From the NCBI RefSeq assembly GCF_007859945.1, contig NZ_SJPQ01000001.1:1886489-1950488 (forward strand): a DNA stretch of 64,000 nt. Reading direction: 5' to 3'. The position numbers were made by a program, and so were the translations under genes. This DNA is from Pseudobythopirellula maris. Lineage in GTDB: Bacteria; Planctomycetota; Planctomycetia; Pirellulales; Lacipirellulaceae. Under the pieces are notes generated by a model, which did no database searches, was not told the DNA's origin, and saw only the letters and a program-made list of their open reading frames with translations. Positions 35,853-46,381 of this stretch are shown here, piece after piece (positions within the stretch are counted from its first letter, which is position 1; the number at the start of each line of letters is the position of its first letter).

Positions 35853-36506
35853 TCAGCCTTGGTTGGCCAACGCGTCGATCGCCAACGCGGGGCTGCTGAG
35901 GATCGGCGTCTTCGTGGTCTCGGCGTCGAGCTGCGCGACGACCCGGGCCATGGAGGCCTGGGCCAGCACCACCACGTCGTTGTCCTTGGCCAAGCGAACG
36001 AGCGCCTCGGCGACCATCTTGTCGTGCCGCTCGGCGTCGCCCGACATCAGCGCCTCGAACGCGCCCTCGCAGAGCTGGGCGTCGAGCTCGATCTCACGGC
36101 CGGCAGCCTCGGCGCGGCGGCGGATCAGGTCGGCCGTCGGGCCGAGCGTCGTGGGGAGCGTCGCCGCCACGCCGATCCGCTTGCCCGTGGCCACGGCCTG
36201 GTCGGCCATCGGTTGATCGACCCGCAGCACCGGCGTGTCGACCAAACCGGCCGCGCGCTCCACGGCGGCGCCGATCGACGAGCAGGTCACGAGGATCTGA
36301 TCGGCGCCCGCCTCGTCGGCCGCCACCACGTGGGCCGCCACGCGCCGCGACACGCTCGAAGTGAGCCGCCCCGTGGCGATCACCTCTTTGATGAGGCTGT
36401 CGTCGGCGATGTTGAACGTCTCGACGCCGGGGAGCTTGGCCGCGCAAAGCTCGGCGAAGATCGGCACCAACGTGGCCGAGGTGTGAATGAGTCCGAGTTT
36501 TTTCAT
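35853..36506 (-). CDS. Asp/Glu racemase-fold protein with a single catalytic Cys
   Basis: A 217-residue cytosolic protein of the Asp/Glu/hydantoin racemase superfamily ('KLGLIHTSATLVPIF', 'ILVTCSSIGAAVE', 'RIGVAATLPTTLGPT'). Cys75 in 'VTCSS' is the first catalytic Cys. The second, normally in 'LGCxGM', is replaced: 'VVVLAQASMARV' (residues 178-189) has Gln183-Ala184 there. It therefore may not be a two-base racemase; one-Cys relatives include decarboxylases and isomerases. Its start overlaps the stop of the DUF1537 kinase by 4 nt, tying it to the RuBisCO-like pathway. Confidence 0.8.
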   Translation of the reverse strand: MKKLGLIHTSATLVPIFAELCAAKLPGVETFNIADDSLIKEVIATGRLTSSVSRRVAAHVVAADEAGADQILVTCSSIGAAVERAAGLVDTPVLRVDQPMADQAVATGKRIGVAATLPTTLGPTADLIRRRAEAAGREIELDAQLCEGAFEALMSGDAERHDKMVAEALVRLAKDNDVVVLAQASMARVVAQLDAETTKTPILSSPALAIDALANQG

Positions 36507-37837
36507 GCCGTGGCTTGCGTGGTAACGAGTGAGCGGAGGAAATCGGGGCGGCCGACCTGGCCCCCCTTGAAAACAACGCGGAGCCCATCGACCGACGGGT
36601 CCGACGAGGCGGCTCGGCAGAGCGGCGCCCCGGTGGTGAGCGGCGCCAGGTACTCGAGCGACTCGACGCCGAGCGCCCGGGCGGTGTAGCTCGACGTGTC
36701 GCCGCCGGCGACCACGAGCATGCGCAGGCCGGCCCGCTCGGCGGCGGCGCGGGCGATCCGGCCGAACGCCTCGCCTAGCAGCTCGGGCGCCAGCTTAGCT
36801 CCTGAAGAACCGTTGTTGAGATTCGTCGAGACGATCACCGGACGATCTTCGGCGAACGCCGCGACAACGCGCTCGGTAGCCGTATCGATTGTGGCTACCT
36901 CGCCCAGCCGCGCCGGGTCGAGCGGCACGCCGGCGTAGCCCGCCTCGACCGCGCGGTCGACCTGCTCGGCAGTGACCGGCGAGCAGCTGCCCGCTAAGAC
37001 GAGCAGCCGGCCGAGGTCCGACTGGGCGGTCATCGGCGCGGTCCTCTCGGCTACGCCTGCGGCGCGCCAGTGAGAGGAGAGCGCCGTCTCGATCGCCGAC
37101 GAGCCCGCCGAGAAGAGCGTCCTGTCAGCCGTGGCGTGCGTGTCAAGCAGTTCGCCGACGGTGCGCAGGTGCGCGGGCGCGAGCGAGTCGAACAGCACCA
37201 CTTCGGCGCCGGCGGCGAGCTCTTTCTCGAGCGCCGCGGCCGCCGCGCCCGGGTCTTCGAGCGAGCGCAGGTCGACCAGTCCGATCGGCTTGTCGGTCTG
37301 CCGACCGAGGTGCAACCGCAGGTCGGCCTCGTCGGCGGGGGTTGTCGGGTGCTGGCTCATCGAGGGGTGGCGGTCGAGCCGGTAGACGGCGCTCTCGGCG
37401 CCGATGCCCACGCCCGCGAACAAGTTGCCGAACACGCACCAGCGGCCGAGCGCCGGCGAGCCGACCACGACCGGGACGAATTTTGAGTCGAAGACATCGG
37501 CCGCCACATCGATCACCCGCCCAATGCTGCCTACCTTCGGCGACGAGTCGAACGTCGAGCAAACCTTGTAATGCACGTGCCGTGGGCCGAGCGCCTTGAG
37601 TTGCTCCAGCGCGGGCCGCACCTCGGCGCCGATTTCATCGGTCGCGAGCGCCCGCGTGCAACCGGCCACGCCGATGGCCCGCAGCTCGGGGCGTGCGGCT
37701 AGTGTTTCGGTCGACGGCGGCTCGAGAAACAGCGCCGCGCGGACGCCGGCCGTCTCGAGTTGCTCGAGCGCGTCGGTCGCGCCGGTGAAGTCATCGGCGT
37801 AGTAGGCGAGCAGCAGGTTGGCTGGGGCAACGCTCAT
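36503..37837 (-). CDS. DUF1537 (four-carbon acid sugar) kinase, OiaK/OtnK-like
   Basis: 444 residues, from the ATG at 37837 that overlaps the stop of the RuBisCO-like gene (ATGA). The N-terminal domain opens with 'LLAYYADDFTGATDALE' (acid-sugar-binding) and the C-terminal nucleotide-binding domain has 'MLVVAGGDTSSYTARALG' (GGDT at ~378-381), both diagnostic of DUF1537 kinases. Known members phosphorylate threonate, erythronate, 3-oxo-tetronates and 3-oxo-isoapionate (OiaK). None of the PdxA2 or DenD partners of the C4-acid pathways is here; a RuBisCO-like protein is, which favours the OiaK type. The specificity is inferred from context. Confidence 0.87.
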   Translation of the reverse strand: MSVAPANLLLAYYADDFTGATDALEQLETAGVRAALFLEPPSTETLAARPELRAIGVAGCTRALATDEIGAEVRPALEQLKALGPRHVHYKVCSTFDSSPKVGSIGRVIDVAADVFDSKFVPVVVGSPALGRWCVFGNLFAGVGIGAESAVYRLDRHPSMSQHPTTPADEADLRLHLGRQTDKPIGLVDLRSLEDPGAAAAALEKELAAGAEVVLFDSLAPAHLRTVGELLDTHATADRTLFSAGSSAIETALSSHWRAAGVAERTAPMTAQSDLGRLLVLAGSCSPVTAEQVDRAVEAGYAGVPLDPARLGEVATIDTATERVVAAFAEDRPVIVSTNLNNGSSGAKLAPELLGEAFGRIARAAAERAGLRMLVVAGGDTSSYTARALGVESLEYLAPLTTGAPLCRAASSDPSVDGLRVVFKGGQVGRPDFLRSLVTTQATA

Positions 37838-39135
37838 GACGAGGGCTCCCCGAAGACTTGTTTCTTCGTCTCCGCGTCGCCGAACCGCTCGACCGACTGG
37901 CGGAACTCTTGGTTCGCCTCGGCCGCCTCGGCGAGCGAGAGACCCGCGGCAGCGGCGTCCCACGCTTGGCGCAGCGCCCGCACGCCGGCCGCCGGGCCGC
38001 CGGGGTGGGCCATCACGCCGCCGCCCGCCTGATACAGCAGGTCGAGCGTGCCGGTGCGGCGGTAAGTTTCGAACGCCTGGCCTCCCCACTGGCCGGACGA
38101 CACGACCGGCAGCGCTGCGTTCTGCTGGCCGAGCAGTGGCGCGTGGCACGCCTCGATCGAACGGACGACCGAGTCGTCCGGCTCCCAGAACTTGTTCGCG
38201 ACGCCGTTCACGTGCAGCTGATCGACGCCCGCCAGCCGCCAGAGCTTGATGTACGGGACGTAGTCGGCGCCGATGACGGGGTGGCGGGTCAGCATGCCCC
38301 AGCCGTTGCGGTGGCCGTGGACCGCGAGGTCGCCCTGCTCGGCGAGGCGCTTGGCGCCGGTGAGCCCCACGCTGTGCAGGCTGACCATGGCGCACGTGCC
38401 GCCGCTCTCGACGACCTTGTCGTAGTGACGCAGCATCGCGTCGTGCTCGTCGGTGACGTTGAACGCGAACATCACCCGCTTGCCGGTCCGGTCGGCGTGG
38501 TCGTTGATGACACGCATCACGGCGTCGACACGCTCGTTGAACGGCGCATGGGGCGGGTTGGCCATCAGTTCGTCGTCTTTGACGAAGTCGATGCCCGCCT
38601 CGGCCAACTGCCCGACCATCGCGGCGGTCGCCTCGGGCTTGAGGCCGACCGAGGGCTTGATGATCGTGCCGATCAACGGGCCCTTGTGGGCGCCGGTCAG
38701 CTCACGCGTGCCGGCCACGCCGCGCCGTGGGCCGGGGAAACGCTCGGCGAAAGACGCCGGGAAATCGATGTCCAGCAGCCGCAGGCCGGAGAACTGGGCG
38801 ATCTCGAACAGGTTGCCCTGCACGGTGGAGAGGATCGCCGGCAGGTTGTAGCCGAAGTTCTCGATCGGCCAGGAAACCTCGACCCGCGCCCGGCGGTACG
38901 GCCCGCCCGCCGGGCGGCTGCCGGGCAGGCTCGGCTCGGCGACCGTTTCGAGCTCTTCGACACGCTCGACCCGGGCGGCGTGGCGGATCTTGAGGTCCTC
39001 GGTCTCGCCCGGCACGGCGACGAACGTGCCGGTCGACTGCTCGCCCGCCAAGATGGCGGCGGCGTCCTCGGCCTTGAGCGGGGTCTCGACCCAGTAGCTC
39101 GCCCGCAGGCGTTCGCCTTGTTGCTCGCTCGCCAT
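37834..39135 (-). CDS. RuBisCO-like protein (OiaX/OiaT type candidate)
   Basis: A 433-residue RuBisCO large-chain-like protein. All classical active-site positions are kept: Lys160 in 'GTIIKPSVGL' (K175 of plant RuBisCO), the carbamylation/metal site Lys186-Asp188-Glu189 in 'FVKDDEL', His275 in 'VHGHRNGW', loop-6 Lys315 in 'GVANKFWEPD', Ser347 in 'VVSSGQW' and the phosphate loop 'AGGGVMAHPGG'. The neighbours rule out methionine salvage (no MtnA/B/X). Paired with a DUF1537 kinase, it most resembles the D-apionate pathway enzymes that decarboxylate (OiaX) or hydrolyse (OiaT) 3-oxo-isoapionate 4-phosphate. It is 2 bp downstream of the ABC permease gene. Confidence 0.88.
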   Translation of the reverse strand: MASEQQGERLRASYWVETPLKAEDAAAILAGEQSTGTFVAVPGETEDLKIRHAARVERVEELETVAEPSLPGSRPAGGPYRRARVEVSWPIENFGYNLPAILSTVQGNLFEIAQFSGLRLLDIDFPASFAERFPGPRRGVAGTRELTGAHKGPLIGTIIKPSVGLKPEATAAMVGQLAEAGIDFVKDDELMANPPHAPFNERVDAVMRVINDHADRTGKRVMFAFNVTDEHDAMLRHYDKVVESGGTCAMVSLHSVGLTGAKRLAEQGDLAVHGHRNGWGMLTRHPVIGADYVPYIKLWRLAGVDQLHVNGVANKFWEPDDSVVRSIEACHAPLLGQQNAALPVVSSGQWGGQAFETYRRTGTLDLLYQAGGGVMAHPGGPAAGVRALRQAWDAAAAGLSLAEAAEANQEFRQSVERFGDAETKKQVFGEPSS

Positions 39136-39137
39136 GG

Positions 39138-40103
39138 TCACTTGCCTCCCCGCGCCGCGCGGTCGATGGCGACCGCCAAGAGGATCACGCCACCCTTGAT
39201 CACTTGCTGCCAGAAGGGCGACACCTCCAGGAGCACCAGCCCGTTGTTGAGGATGCCGATGATCAGGCACCCCAATGCGGCGCCGAGCACCGAGCCGCGA
39301 CCGCCCGAGAGCGAGGCGCCGCCGATCACCACCGCCGCGATCGAGTCGAGCTCGTACGCCACGCCGGCGTTCGGCGTTGCCGAATCGAGCCGCGCGGTGA
39401 TCAGCACCCCCGCGGCGCCGGCCATGGCGCCGCACAAGGTGTAGGCGCCCATCTTCACCCAAGCGACGTTCACGCCGCTCAACTCGGCGGCCCGCTCGTT
39501 GCCGCCGATCGCGTACAGATGACGACCGAAGCGGGTGCGGAGCGTGATGAGCGTGAACAGCGCCACCAGGGCGGCGACGATCCAGGTGGGCGTGGGCAGC
39601 CCCAGCAGGTGGCCCGAACCGAGCTGGCCGAACGTATCTCCCAGGCCCGTGATCGGGTGGCCGCCGGTCCACAACATCGTGAGGCCGCGGGCGATGCTGA
39701 GCATGCCGAGCGTGGCGACGAACGGCGGCAGGCCGAACCGGGTGATCGTCAGCCCGTTGAAGGCGCCGAGCAGCGACCCGACCACCAAGCCGGCGACGAT
39801 CGCACCGAGCACGGTGAACTCGAGGTGGACGCCCATCCCGGGTAGATCGACGCCGTGCTTGAGCAGCCCCGCCGACACGGCGCCGGCCAAGGCCAGCATC
39901 GAGCCGACCGACAGATCGATGCCGCCCGAGAGGATCACGAGCGTCATGCCGATCGACAGGCAGAGGTTGACCGATATCTGCCTGAGCACGTTCAGCCCGT
40001 TCTCGGGCGTGAGGAACGAGTCGGTCATCAGGCCGAGCGCGACGACCAGCACGACGAGCGCGACGATCGATTGCAGCGAGGCGATACGGGAACGGAGATT
40101 CAT
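39138..40103 (-). CDS. Ribose-type ABC importer permease (RbsC family)
   Basis: A 321-residue inner-membrane permease with about 9-10 membrane helices. The family block 'AAVVIGGASLSGGRGSVLGA' near residues 265-285 is present, as is 'LSGGIDLSVGSMLALAGAV' near 60-78. It pairs with the ATPase at 40381 and the lipoprotein at 42825. The gap to the ATPase gene (277 bp) is unusual for a transporter operon and is filled by palindromic repeats. The substrate is a pentose or related sugar, from family and context. Confidence 0.93.
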   Translation of the reverse strand: MNLRSRIASLQSIVALVVLVVALGLMTDSFLTPENGLNVLRQISVNLCLSIGMTLVILSGGIDLSVGSMLALAGAVSAGLLKHGVDLPGMGVHLEFTVLGAIVAGLVVGSLLGAFNGLTITRFGLPPFVATLGMLSIARGLTMLWTGGHPITGLGDTFGQLGSGHLLGLPTPTWIVAALVALFTLITLRTRFGRHLYAIGGNERAAELSGVNVAWVKMGAYTLCGAMAGAAGVLITARLDSATPNAGVAYELDSIAAVVIGGASLSGGRGSVLGAALGCLIIGILNNGLVLLEVSPFWQQVIKGGVILLAVAIDRAARGGK

Positions 40104-40157
40104 AGCGTTTGCTTGGTAGGCCGCTTTGTTTTAACCACGGATGACACGGATGGCGAT

Positions 40158-40372
40158 GGCCACGAAAAGGCGTGAGAGAGCACGAAACAGATGTCAGTAG
40201 TAGTGATCCCGATCGATTGAGTTGTGGGAGGCGTCTCCGACGCCGATATCGCGCCGTCAGCCGCCAACGCTAGGAGACCGCAATCGGCGTCAGAGACGCC
40301 TCCCCACAGCTTTTTATGTACTAAGCGGTATCGAGCTCTTCTTCCTCGTGCCTTTTCGTGCTTTTCGTGGCC
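40158..40372. repeat. Outer inverted repeat within the permease-ATPase gap
   Basis: Perfect 12-bp arms GGCCACGAAAAG (40158-40169) and CTTTTCGTGGCC (40361-40372) enclose the 86-bp palindromic element at 40223-40308. The DNA just before the left arm reads AACCACGGATGACACGGATG, a word type repeated near 42615. The nested arrangement looks like a repeat inserted into an older palindrome. Confidence 0.7.
40223..40308. repeat. 86-bp palindromic element, copy 1
   Basis: Left arm 40223-40247 and right arm 40283-40308 are near-perfect inverted copies around a 35-bp spacer. Each arm is itself a small hairpin; the left holds GGCGTCTCCGACGCC (stem GGCGTC/GACGCC). The right arm carries one substitution and one extra C compared with copy 2 (47287-47371). 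CTTTTT follows the right arm on the plus strand. Confidence 0.88.
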
Positions 40373-40380
40373 CTCGTCGT

Positions 40381-41936
<1,556 letters not shown>

Positions 41937-41940
<4 letters not shown>

Positions 41941-42590
41941 TGCTGCGCCCCTTCCGCCGGCGACAGCACGACGGCGATCGGCGTCACTTTGAGCGGCGCC
42001 CGGTAGGCGCGTGGGCTCGAGAGCTCGGCGCAACCGACGAAGTTGATCCGGGCGCCGGGCTCGAGGGCGTCGCCAAGCAAGGGTTGCACCTCGCTCTCGA
42101 CGCGGCGGTTCAGCTCGGCCGACAGGTCGTTGTACGCCACCGAGTCTTCGAAGTCGTTCACCCCGATCAGCCCCGGCGCGTCGCGGACCGCGTTGCCGAA
42201 GACCGGCCCCAGGGTCAGCACCAAGTCGGCCGTCTCGCCCCCCTCGCCCAGGGCGACGCCGACCTTGCGGCCGTCGGCGGAGACAACAGTCCCCTCGCCA
42301 CGTAAGTAGAAGAAGAACCCACGACTCATGCCCACGGTGCGGCCGAAACGCTCGCCGGCGGCCTTCGCGTCGGCGGACAGCGCCTTGATCACCTCGGCGG
42401 CGGGCGCCGCCGAGGTGTGGCTCTTCGGCAGCCGCTCGGTCCAATACGCGTCGACGTAGCCGACCGGGTCGAACGCGTCGGGATCGATGGCGGGCTCGTC
42501 GCCCGGGCGCGTCACACGCACTAGTGGGAAGAACCACAGCAGCACGGCCACGGCGGCGAGCACGGCAAGTTTTGGGGCGATTCGCTTCAT
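41937..42590 (-). CDS. DUF2291 family protein, membrane-anchored
   Basis: A 217-residue protein with an N-terminal membrane segment (residues ~7-22, 'KLAVLAAVAVLLWFFPLV') and a periplasmic domain of DUF2291 type ('FDPVGYVDAYWTERLP', 'LVLTLGPVFGNAVRDA', 'GVNDFEDSVAYNDLSAELN'). DUF2291 genes regularly sit between the binding protein and ATPase of ribose-type importers for unusual sugars; they may be accessory lipocalin-like factors. It is translationally coupled to the ATPase gene. The function is unproven. Confidence 0.88.
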
Positions 42591-42743
42591 CGACTTACGC
42601 TACGCAAGGAAGTTGACCACGGATAGCACGGAAGGGCACGGATGAAGGACGATGGCCACGTAAAAGCACGACAAAGCTCAAGAAGTCGGGGGGCGGCAGG
42701 TACAGCTCCTCTTTATCGTGTCTTCTCGCGCCTTATTGTGGTT

Positions 42744-42817
42744 CCCTCCTCTTGATGGGGAGGGGTGAGAACCCGAGTACCCGGCGCGCCCCCCGGCCCT
42801 CCCCACCAGGGGGAGGG
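42744..42817. repeat. Twin CCCTCCCC/GGGGAGGG hairpins
   Basis: Two successive hairpins lie between DUF2291 and the binding-protein gene: CCCTCCTC/GGGGAGGG (42744-42764, one G-T pair) and CCCTCCCC/GGGGAGGG (42797-42817, 5-nt loop). The preceding DNA (42615-42740) carries another imperfect inverted repeat of the 'GACCACGGATAGCACGG' type. Such structures may adjust the ratio of binding protein to membrane components. Confidence 0.65.
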
Positions 42818-42824
42818 AGGTACA

Positions 42825-43853
42825 TTACTCTTCCGCCACGCCGTAGTCGCCGTACTGGTCAACGTTGTCCGGGGTGACCAGCTCGACCGACACGGGGATC
42901 TTCTGCGGGAAGTCGCGCTTGCCCTCGCTCAGGTACTGGTGGGCGAACTCCGCGGCCTGGCGGGCCATCTGCTTGGGGAACTGCATCGCCGTGGCGGCGA
43001 TCTTTCCCTCGGCGATCGAGCGAACCGCGTCCTCGGCGCCGTCGAAGCCGAACACCTTGATCGTGTCCGCCTTGCCGGCCGAGGCGATCGCCTTGTAGGC
43101 GCCCATCGCCATCGCGTCGTTCCCGCAGAACACGGCGTCGACCTCGGGGTGCGACTGGAGGATCGACTCCATCTTGGCGAGGCCTTGCGAGCGGTCGAAG
43201 TTGGCGCTCTCCTGGGCGACCATCTCGAGGCCCTCGTAGCGGTCGATGACGCTGTGGAACCCCTTCGAGCGGCTCCAGGTGTTGTTGTCGCCCACGATGC
43301 CGAGCAACTCGGCGTACTGCCCCTCCTCGCCCACTTGCTCGACGAAGTACTGCCCCAGGGCGACGCAGCCCGAGTAGCTGTCCGAGAGGATCTGCGCGGT
43401 GGCGGCGTCGGTGGCGTTGACCTCGCGGTCGATGCAGAAGACCGGCACGTCCTTGGCCTTCGCCTTGCGGACGTTGGCGATCGAGCCGTCGGCGTCGGTC
43501 GGGTTGAACAGAACCGCGCGGTAGCCGCCGGCCAGCAGGTTCTCGAAGTGCGACGCCTCGGTGGCGGTGTCGTTGCGTGAGTCGAAGATGGTCGCCTCGT
43601 AGCCGAGCTCCTCGGCGCGGGCCATGGCCGTCTTGGCCAGCACGACGAACCAGGGGTTGTCGAGCGTCGAGACAACCACCGCGATCTTGCCGCCCGCCTC
43701 GGCGGCGTCGGCTTGGCCCTCGGCCGCCGGCGCCGCCTCGCCCGCGGGCGTGTCTGCCGAGGTGTCGGCGGCCGGGCCGCCGCAGCCCATCGTCAGCAGC
43801 AGAGTGAGCAGAAGACCGAACGCCGGGAAGCGCGCCGAGGAAGAGAGTCGCAT
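42825..43853 (-). CDS. Sugar ABC importer substrate-binding lipoprotein (RbsB family)
   Basis: 342 residues from the ATG at 43853; a TTG start 15 nt upstream is less likely. The lipobox 'LLLTMGC' puts the lipid on Cys24. A Pro/Ala/Glu-rich linker (25-60) leads to a periplasmic-binding-protein type I fold of the ribose/xylose class ('[20 protein letters not shown]', '[15 protein letters not shown]', '[18 protein letters not shown]', '[13 protein letters not shown]'). It captures the sugar and delivers it to the RbsC/RbsA-type pair. Separation from the other transporter genes by repeats fits the usual excess of binding protein. Confidence 0.93.
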   Translation of the reverse strand: MRLSSSARFPAFGLLLTLLLTMGCGGPAADTSADTPAGEAAPAAEGQADAAEAGGKIAVVVSTLDNPWFVVLAKTAMARAEELGYEATIFDSRNDTATEASHFENLLAGGYRAVLFNPTDADGSIANVRKAKAKDVPVFCIDREVNATDAATAQILSDSYSGCVALGQYFVEQVGEEGQYAELLGIVGDNNTWSRSKGFHSVIDRYEGLEMVAQESANFDRSQGLAKMESILQSHPEVDAVFCGNDAMAMGAYKAIASAGKADTIKVFGFDGAEDAVRSIAEGKIAATAMQFPKQMARQAAEFAHQYLSEGKRDFPQKIPVSVELVTPDNVDQYGDYGVAEE

Positions 43854-43889
43854 GGGGGTTGCCTGCAATAGAAGAGTGAGGTGATTCGT

Positions 43890-45368
43890 TTACAGAACAC
43901 GCCGGACCGCCGCACGCCAGCCGGCGACCAACTCGTCGGCTCGCGGTTCGGGCAGCTCGGGCCGGTAGACTCGGGTTTCGCGCGTGAGGCCGCGCAGCTC
44001 GTCGAACGAGCCGACAACGCCGAGCCCCAGCAGGCCGGCCAGCACGGCGCCGGTGGCCGATGACTCGGGCAGTTGGGCCACGGTCACTTCGACGCGCGCC
44101 AGGTCGGCGACCATTTGCATCAGCACCTCGTTGCGCGTCGGGCCGCCGTCGGCGAACAGCATCGCGGGGCGTGGGCTCCCCTCGTCGGCCATCGCGTCGA
44201 GCACGTCGCGGATCTGCAACGCGATCGATTCGAGCGCGGCGCGGACCACGTGGGCCCGGGTCGTGTGGGCCGTCATGCCGAGGATGGCGCCGCGGGCGTC
44301 GGGCCGCCAGTGCGGCGCGCTGAGCCCGGCAAAGGCGGGCACGAGGTAAACGCCGCCGTTGTCCTCGACCGAACTGGCCAGCTCGCCGGTCGTGGCCGCG
44401 TCGTCGATCAGGCCCAACTGGTCCTTGAGCCAGGCGATCGTGGCGGCCGAGTAGTTGATGATCCCTTCCCAGGCGTACGTCGGCTCGCCCCGGTGGACCC
44501 AGGCGAGCGCGGCCACGGCGCCCGCCTCGGGCATGCGGCACTCGGGGCCGATGTTCACCAGCACCGACGTGCCCGAGCCGAAGGTCGCCTTCGCCTCGCC
44601 CGTGGCGTAGCAGCGCTGCGCGAAGAGCGACGCCTGCGAATCGCCCATCACGCCGCAGATCGGCTTGGGCCCGCGGAAGGCGCCGCCCAGGTCGGTCTCG
44701 CCGAAGTGGGCGAAGCTCTCACGCACCTCGGGGAGCGCCGCCACGGGCACGCCGAAGAGCCCGCACAGCTCGTCGTCCCACGCCAGGGCGCCGATGTCGT
44801 AGAGCAACGTGCGGCTGGCGTTCGACGTGTCGGTCGCGTGCACCGCGCCGCCGGTGAGCCGGTAGATCAGGTAGGCGTCGATCGTGCCGATCAGCGCGTC
44901 GCCGCTGCGCAGCCGCTCGGCGATCTCCGGCCGCTCGCGCACCAGCCAAGCAAGCTTCGAGGCCGAGAAGTAAGCGTCGAGCTTCAGGCCGGTCTTTGCC
45001 TGGACGATGGCCTCGTGCCCGGCGGTGCGGAGCTCGTCGCAGACCGCGTCGCCGCGGCGGCACTGCCACACGATCGCCGGCGCCAGCGGCTTGCCCGTCG
45101 CGCGGTCGAACACCACGACGGTCTCGCGTTGGTTGGTGATCGCCACGCCGAGCGCCTGGTCGGCCAGCTCGCGCTGGCGCGTGCAAAGGGCGCCGACCAC
45201 CGACAGGGTGTTCTGCCAGATCTCCTCGGCGTCGTGCTCCACCCAACCCGGCCGCGGGTAGAGCTGCCGGTGCTCGCGCGACTCGGCGTCGACGGCGCGC
45301 CCCTGCGGGTCGAACAAGATCGCCTTCGTGGCGGAGGTGCTTTGGTCGATCGCCAACAGGCAGCTCAT
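43890..45368 (-). CDS. FGGY family carbohydrate kinase
   Basis: A 492-residue sugar kinase of the glycerol kinase-like branch. The N-terminal ATPase fold has 'LLAIDQSTSATKAILFD' and 'VAITNQRETVVVFDR'; later come 'YLIYRLTGG', 'GVMGDSQASLFAQR', 'FGSGTSVLVNIG' and the C-terminal 'MLFADGGPTRNEVLMQMVADL'. It phosphorylates a polyol or ketose. Upstream lie the isomerase and split transketolase, so the likely substrate is the ketose made by the isomerase. By analogy with D-apulose kinase (ApuK), apulose is a candidate; the sequence does not decide. It overlaps the transketolase stop by 4 nt. Confidence 0.9.
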   Translation of the reverse strand: MSCLLAIDQSTSATKAILFDPQGRAVDAESREHRQLYPRPGWVEHDAEEIWQNTLSVVGALCTRQRELADQALGVAITNQRETVVVFDRATGKPLAPAIVWQCRRGDAVCDELRTAGHEAIVQAKTGLKLDAYFSASKLAWLVRERPEIAERLRSGDALIGTIDAYLIYRLTGGAVHATDTSNASRTLLYDIGALAWDDELCGLFGVPVAALPEVRESFAHFGETDLGGAFRGPKPICGVMGDSQASLFAQRCYATGEAKATFGSGTSVLVNIGPECRMPEAGAVAALAWVHRGEPTYAWEGIINYSAATIAWLKDQLGLIDDAATTGELASSVEDNGGVYLVPAFAGLSAPHWRPDARGAILGMTAHTTRAHVVRAALESIALQIRDVLDAMADEGSPRPAMLFADGGPTRNEVLMQMVADLARVEVTVAQLPESSATGAVLAGLLGLGVVGSFDELRGLTRETRVYRPELPEPRADELVAGWRAAVRRVL

Positions 45369-46381
45369 GCTCCGGCCCCCGCGTGCGAGAGCGCCGATTG
45401 GACCGACTCGGCCAGCCCTTCCATCGACAAGCCGTAGTGGCGGAAGATGTCGGCCTGGGCGCCGGTGACCGTGTCCTCATCGGGGATCGCCGCGATCTTG
45501 AAACCGCAGCGGGCGCCCGCCTGCATGAGCAACGCCGCACAAGCCTCGCCCAAGCCGCCGTGCACGCTGTGCTCCTCGGCCGTGACGACGGCCGAGCACT
45601 CGCCGGCCGCCTTGAGCACCGCCTGCTCGTCGAGCGGCTTGACGGAAGGCACGCTCAGCACGCGGCACGAGACGCCGGCCGACTCGAGCTCGGCGGCGGC
45701 CAGCAGGCAGTGGATCACGGTCTCGCCCGTGCCGATCAGGCAGGCGTCGGAGCCCTCGCGGAGCGTGCGGGCCTTGCCGGGCGTGAACGGGCGGTCGCCC
45801 TCGGGCAGGTCGTACATCGCCGCCTTGCCGAACCGCAGGTAGACCGGCCGGTCGTGGCCGGCTGCCCAGCGGACCGCGTCGGCCGTCTCGCGGTTGTCGG
45901 CCGGGACGACAACATCGATGTTGTGGATCGCCCGCAGCGCGGCGAAATCGTGCAGCGAGTGGTGCGTGCTCCCCAGGGCGCCGTAGCTCACGCCCGCGCT
46001 GATGCCGACCACCGTGGCCGGCACGTTGGAGTAGCAGATGTCGTTCTTGATCTGCTCCAGCGAGCGGGCCGTGAGGAAGCAGGCGGGCGAGACGCCGAAC
46101 GACTTCTTGCCGCTCGCCGCCAACCCGGCGGTCACTCCCACCAGGTTCTGCTCGGCGATGCCGACCTCGACCAGCTGGTGCGGCAGCTCGACGCCGAACG
46201 GCACGAGCTTGCCGGAGCCGCGCGAGTCGCTGGTGACGACGACCACGTCGCGATCGGCCTTGCCGCATTCGAGCAGTGTGGCGGCGAACGCCTCGAGGTT
46301 CGGCTTGCCCTTGGCGTAGCCCAAGGCTTCGAGCCGCTCGAGGGCGGCGGGTGTGAACACGCTGGGAGCGGGGGCGCTCAT
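45365..46381 (-). CDS. Transketolase, C-terminal subunit
   Basis: 338 residues: only the Pyr and C-terminal domains of transketolase, from the ATG at 46381 that overlaps the stop of the N-terminal subunit (ATGA). Glu77 in 'VEVGIAEQNLVGVTAG' is the catalytic Glu that activates thiamine diphosphate. 'GALGSTHHSLHDFAALR' and 'PVYLRFGKAAMY' follow, then the C-terminal domain ('AVVTAEEHSVHGGLGEA'). Split transketolases serve special pathways, such as AptA/AptB on apulose 4-phosphate. Flanking kinase and isomerase genes suggest that role rather than the housekeeping pentose phosphate pathway. Confidence 0.92.
   Translation of the reverse strand: MSAPAPSVFTPAALERLEALGYAKGKPNLEAFAATLLECGKADRDVVVVTSDSRGSGKLVPFGVELPHQLVEVGIAEQNLVGVTAGLAASGKKSFGVSPACFLTARSLEQIKNDICYSNVPATVVGISAGVSYGALGSTHHSLHDFAALRAIHNIDVVVPADNRETADAVRWAAGHDRPVYLRFGKAAMYDLPEGDRPFTPGKARTLREGSDACLIGTGETVIHCLLAAAELESAGVSCRVLSVPSVKPLDEQAVLKAAGECSAVVTAEEHSVHGGLGEACAALLMQAGARCGFKIAAIPDEDTVTGAQADIFRHYGLSMEGLAESVQSALSHAGAGA

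Noticed and set aside
37834-39135. True carbon-fixing RuBisCO or MtnW
   Set aside because: No small subunit, phosphoribulokinase or methionine-salvage genes nearby; sequence and neighbours fit a RuBisCO-like protein of sugar-acid breakdown.
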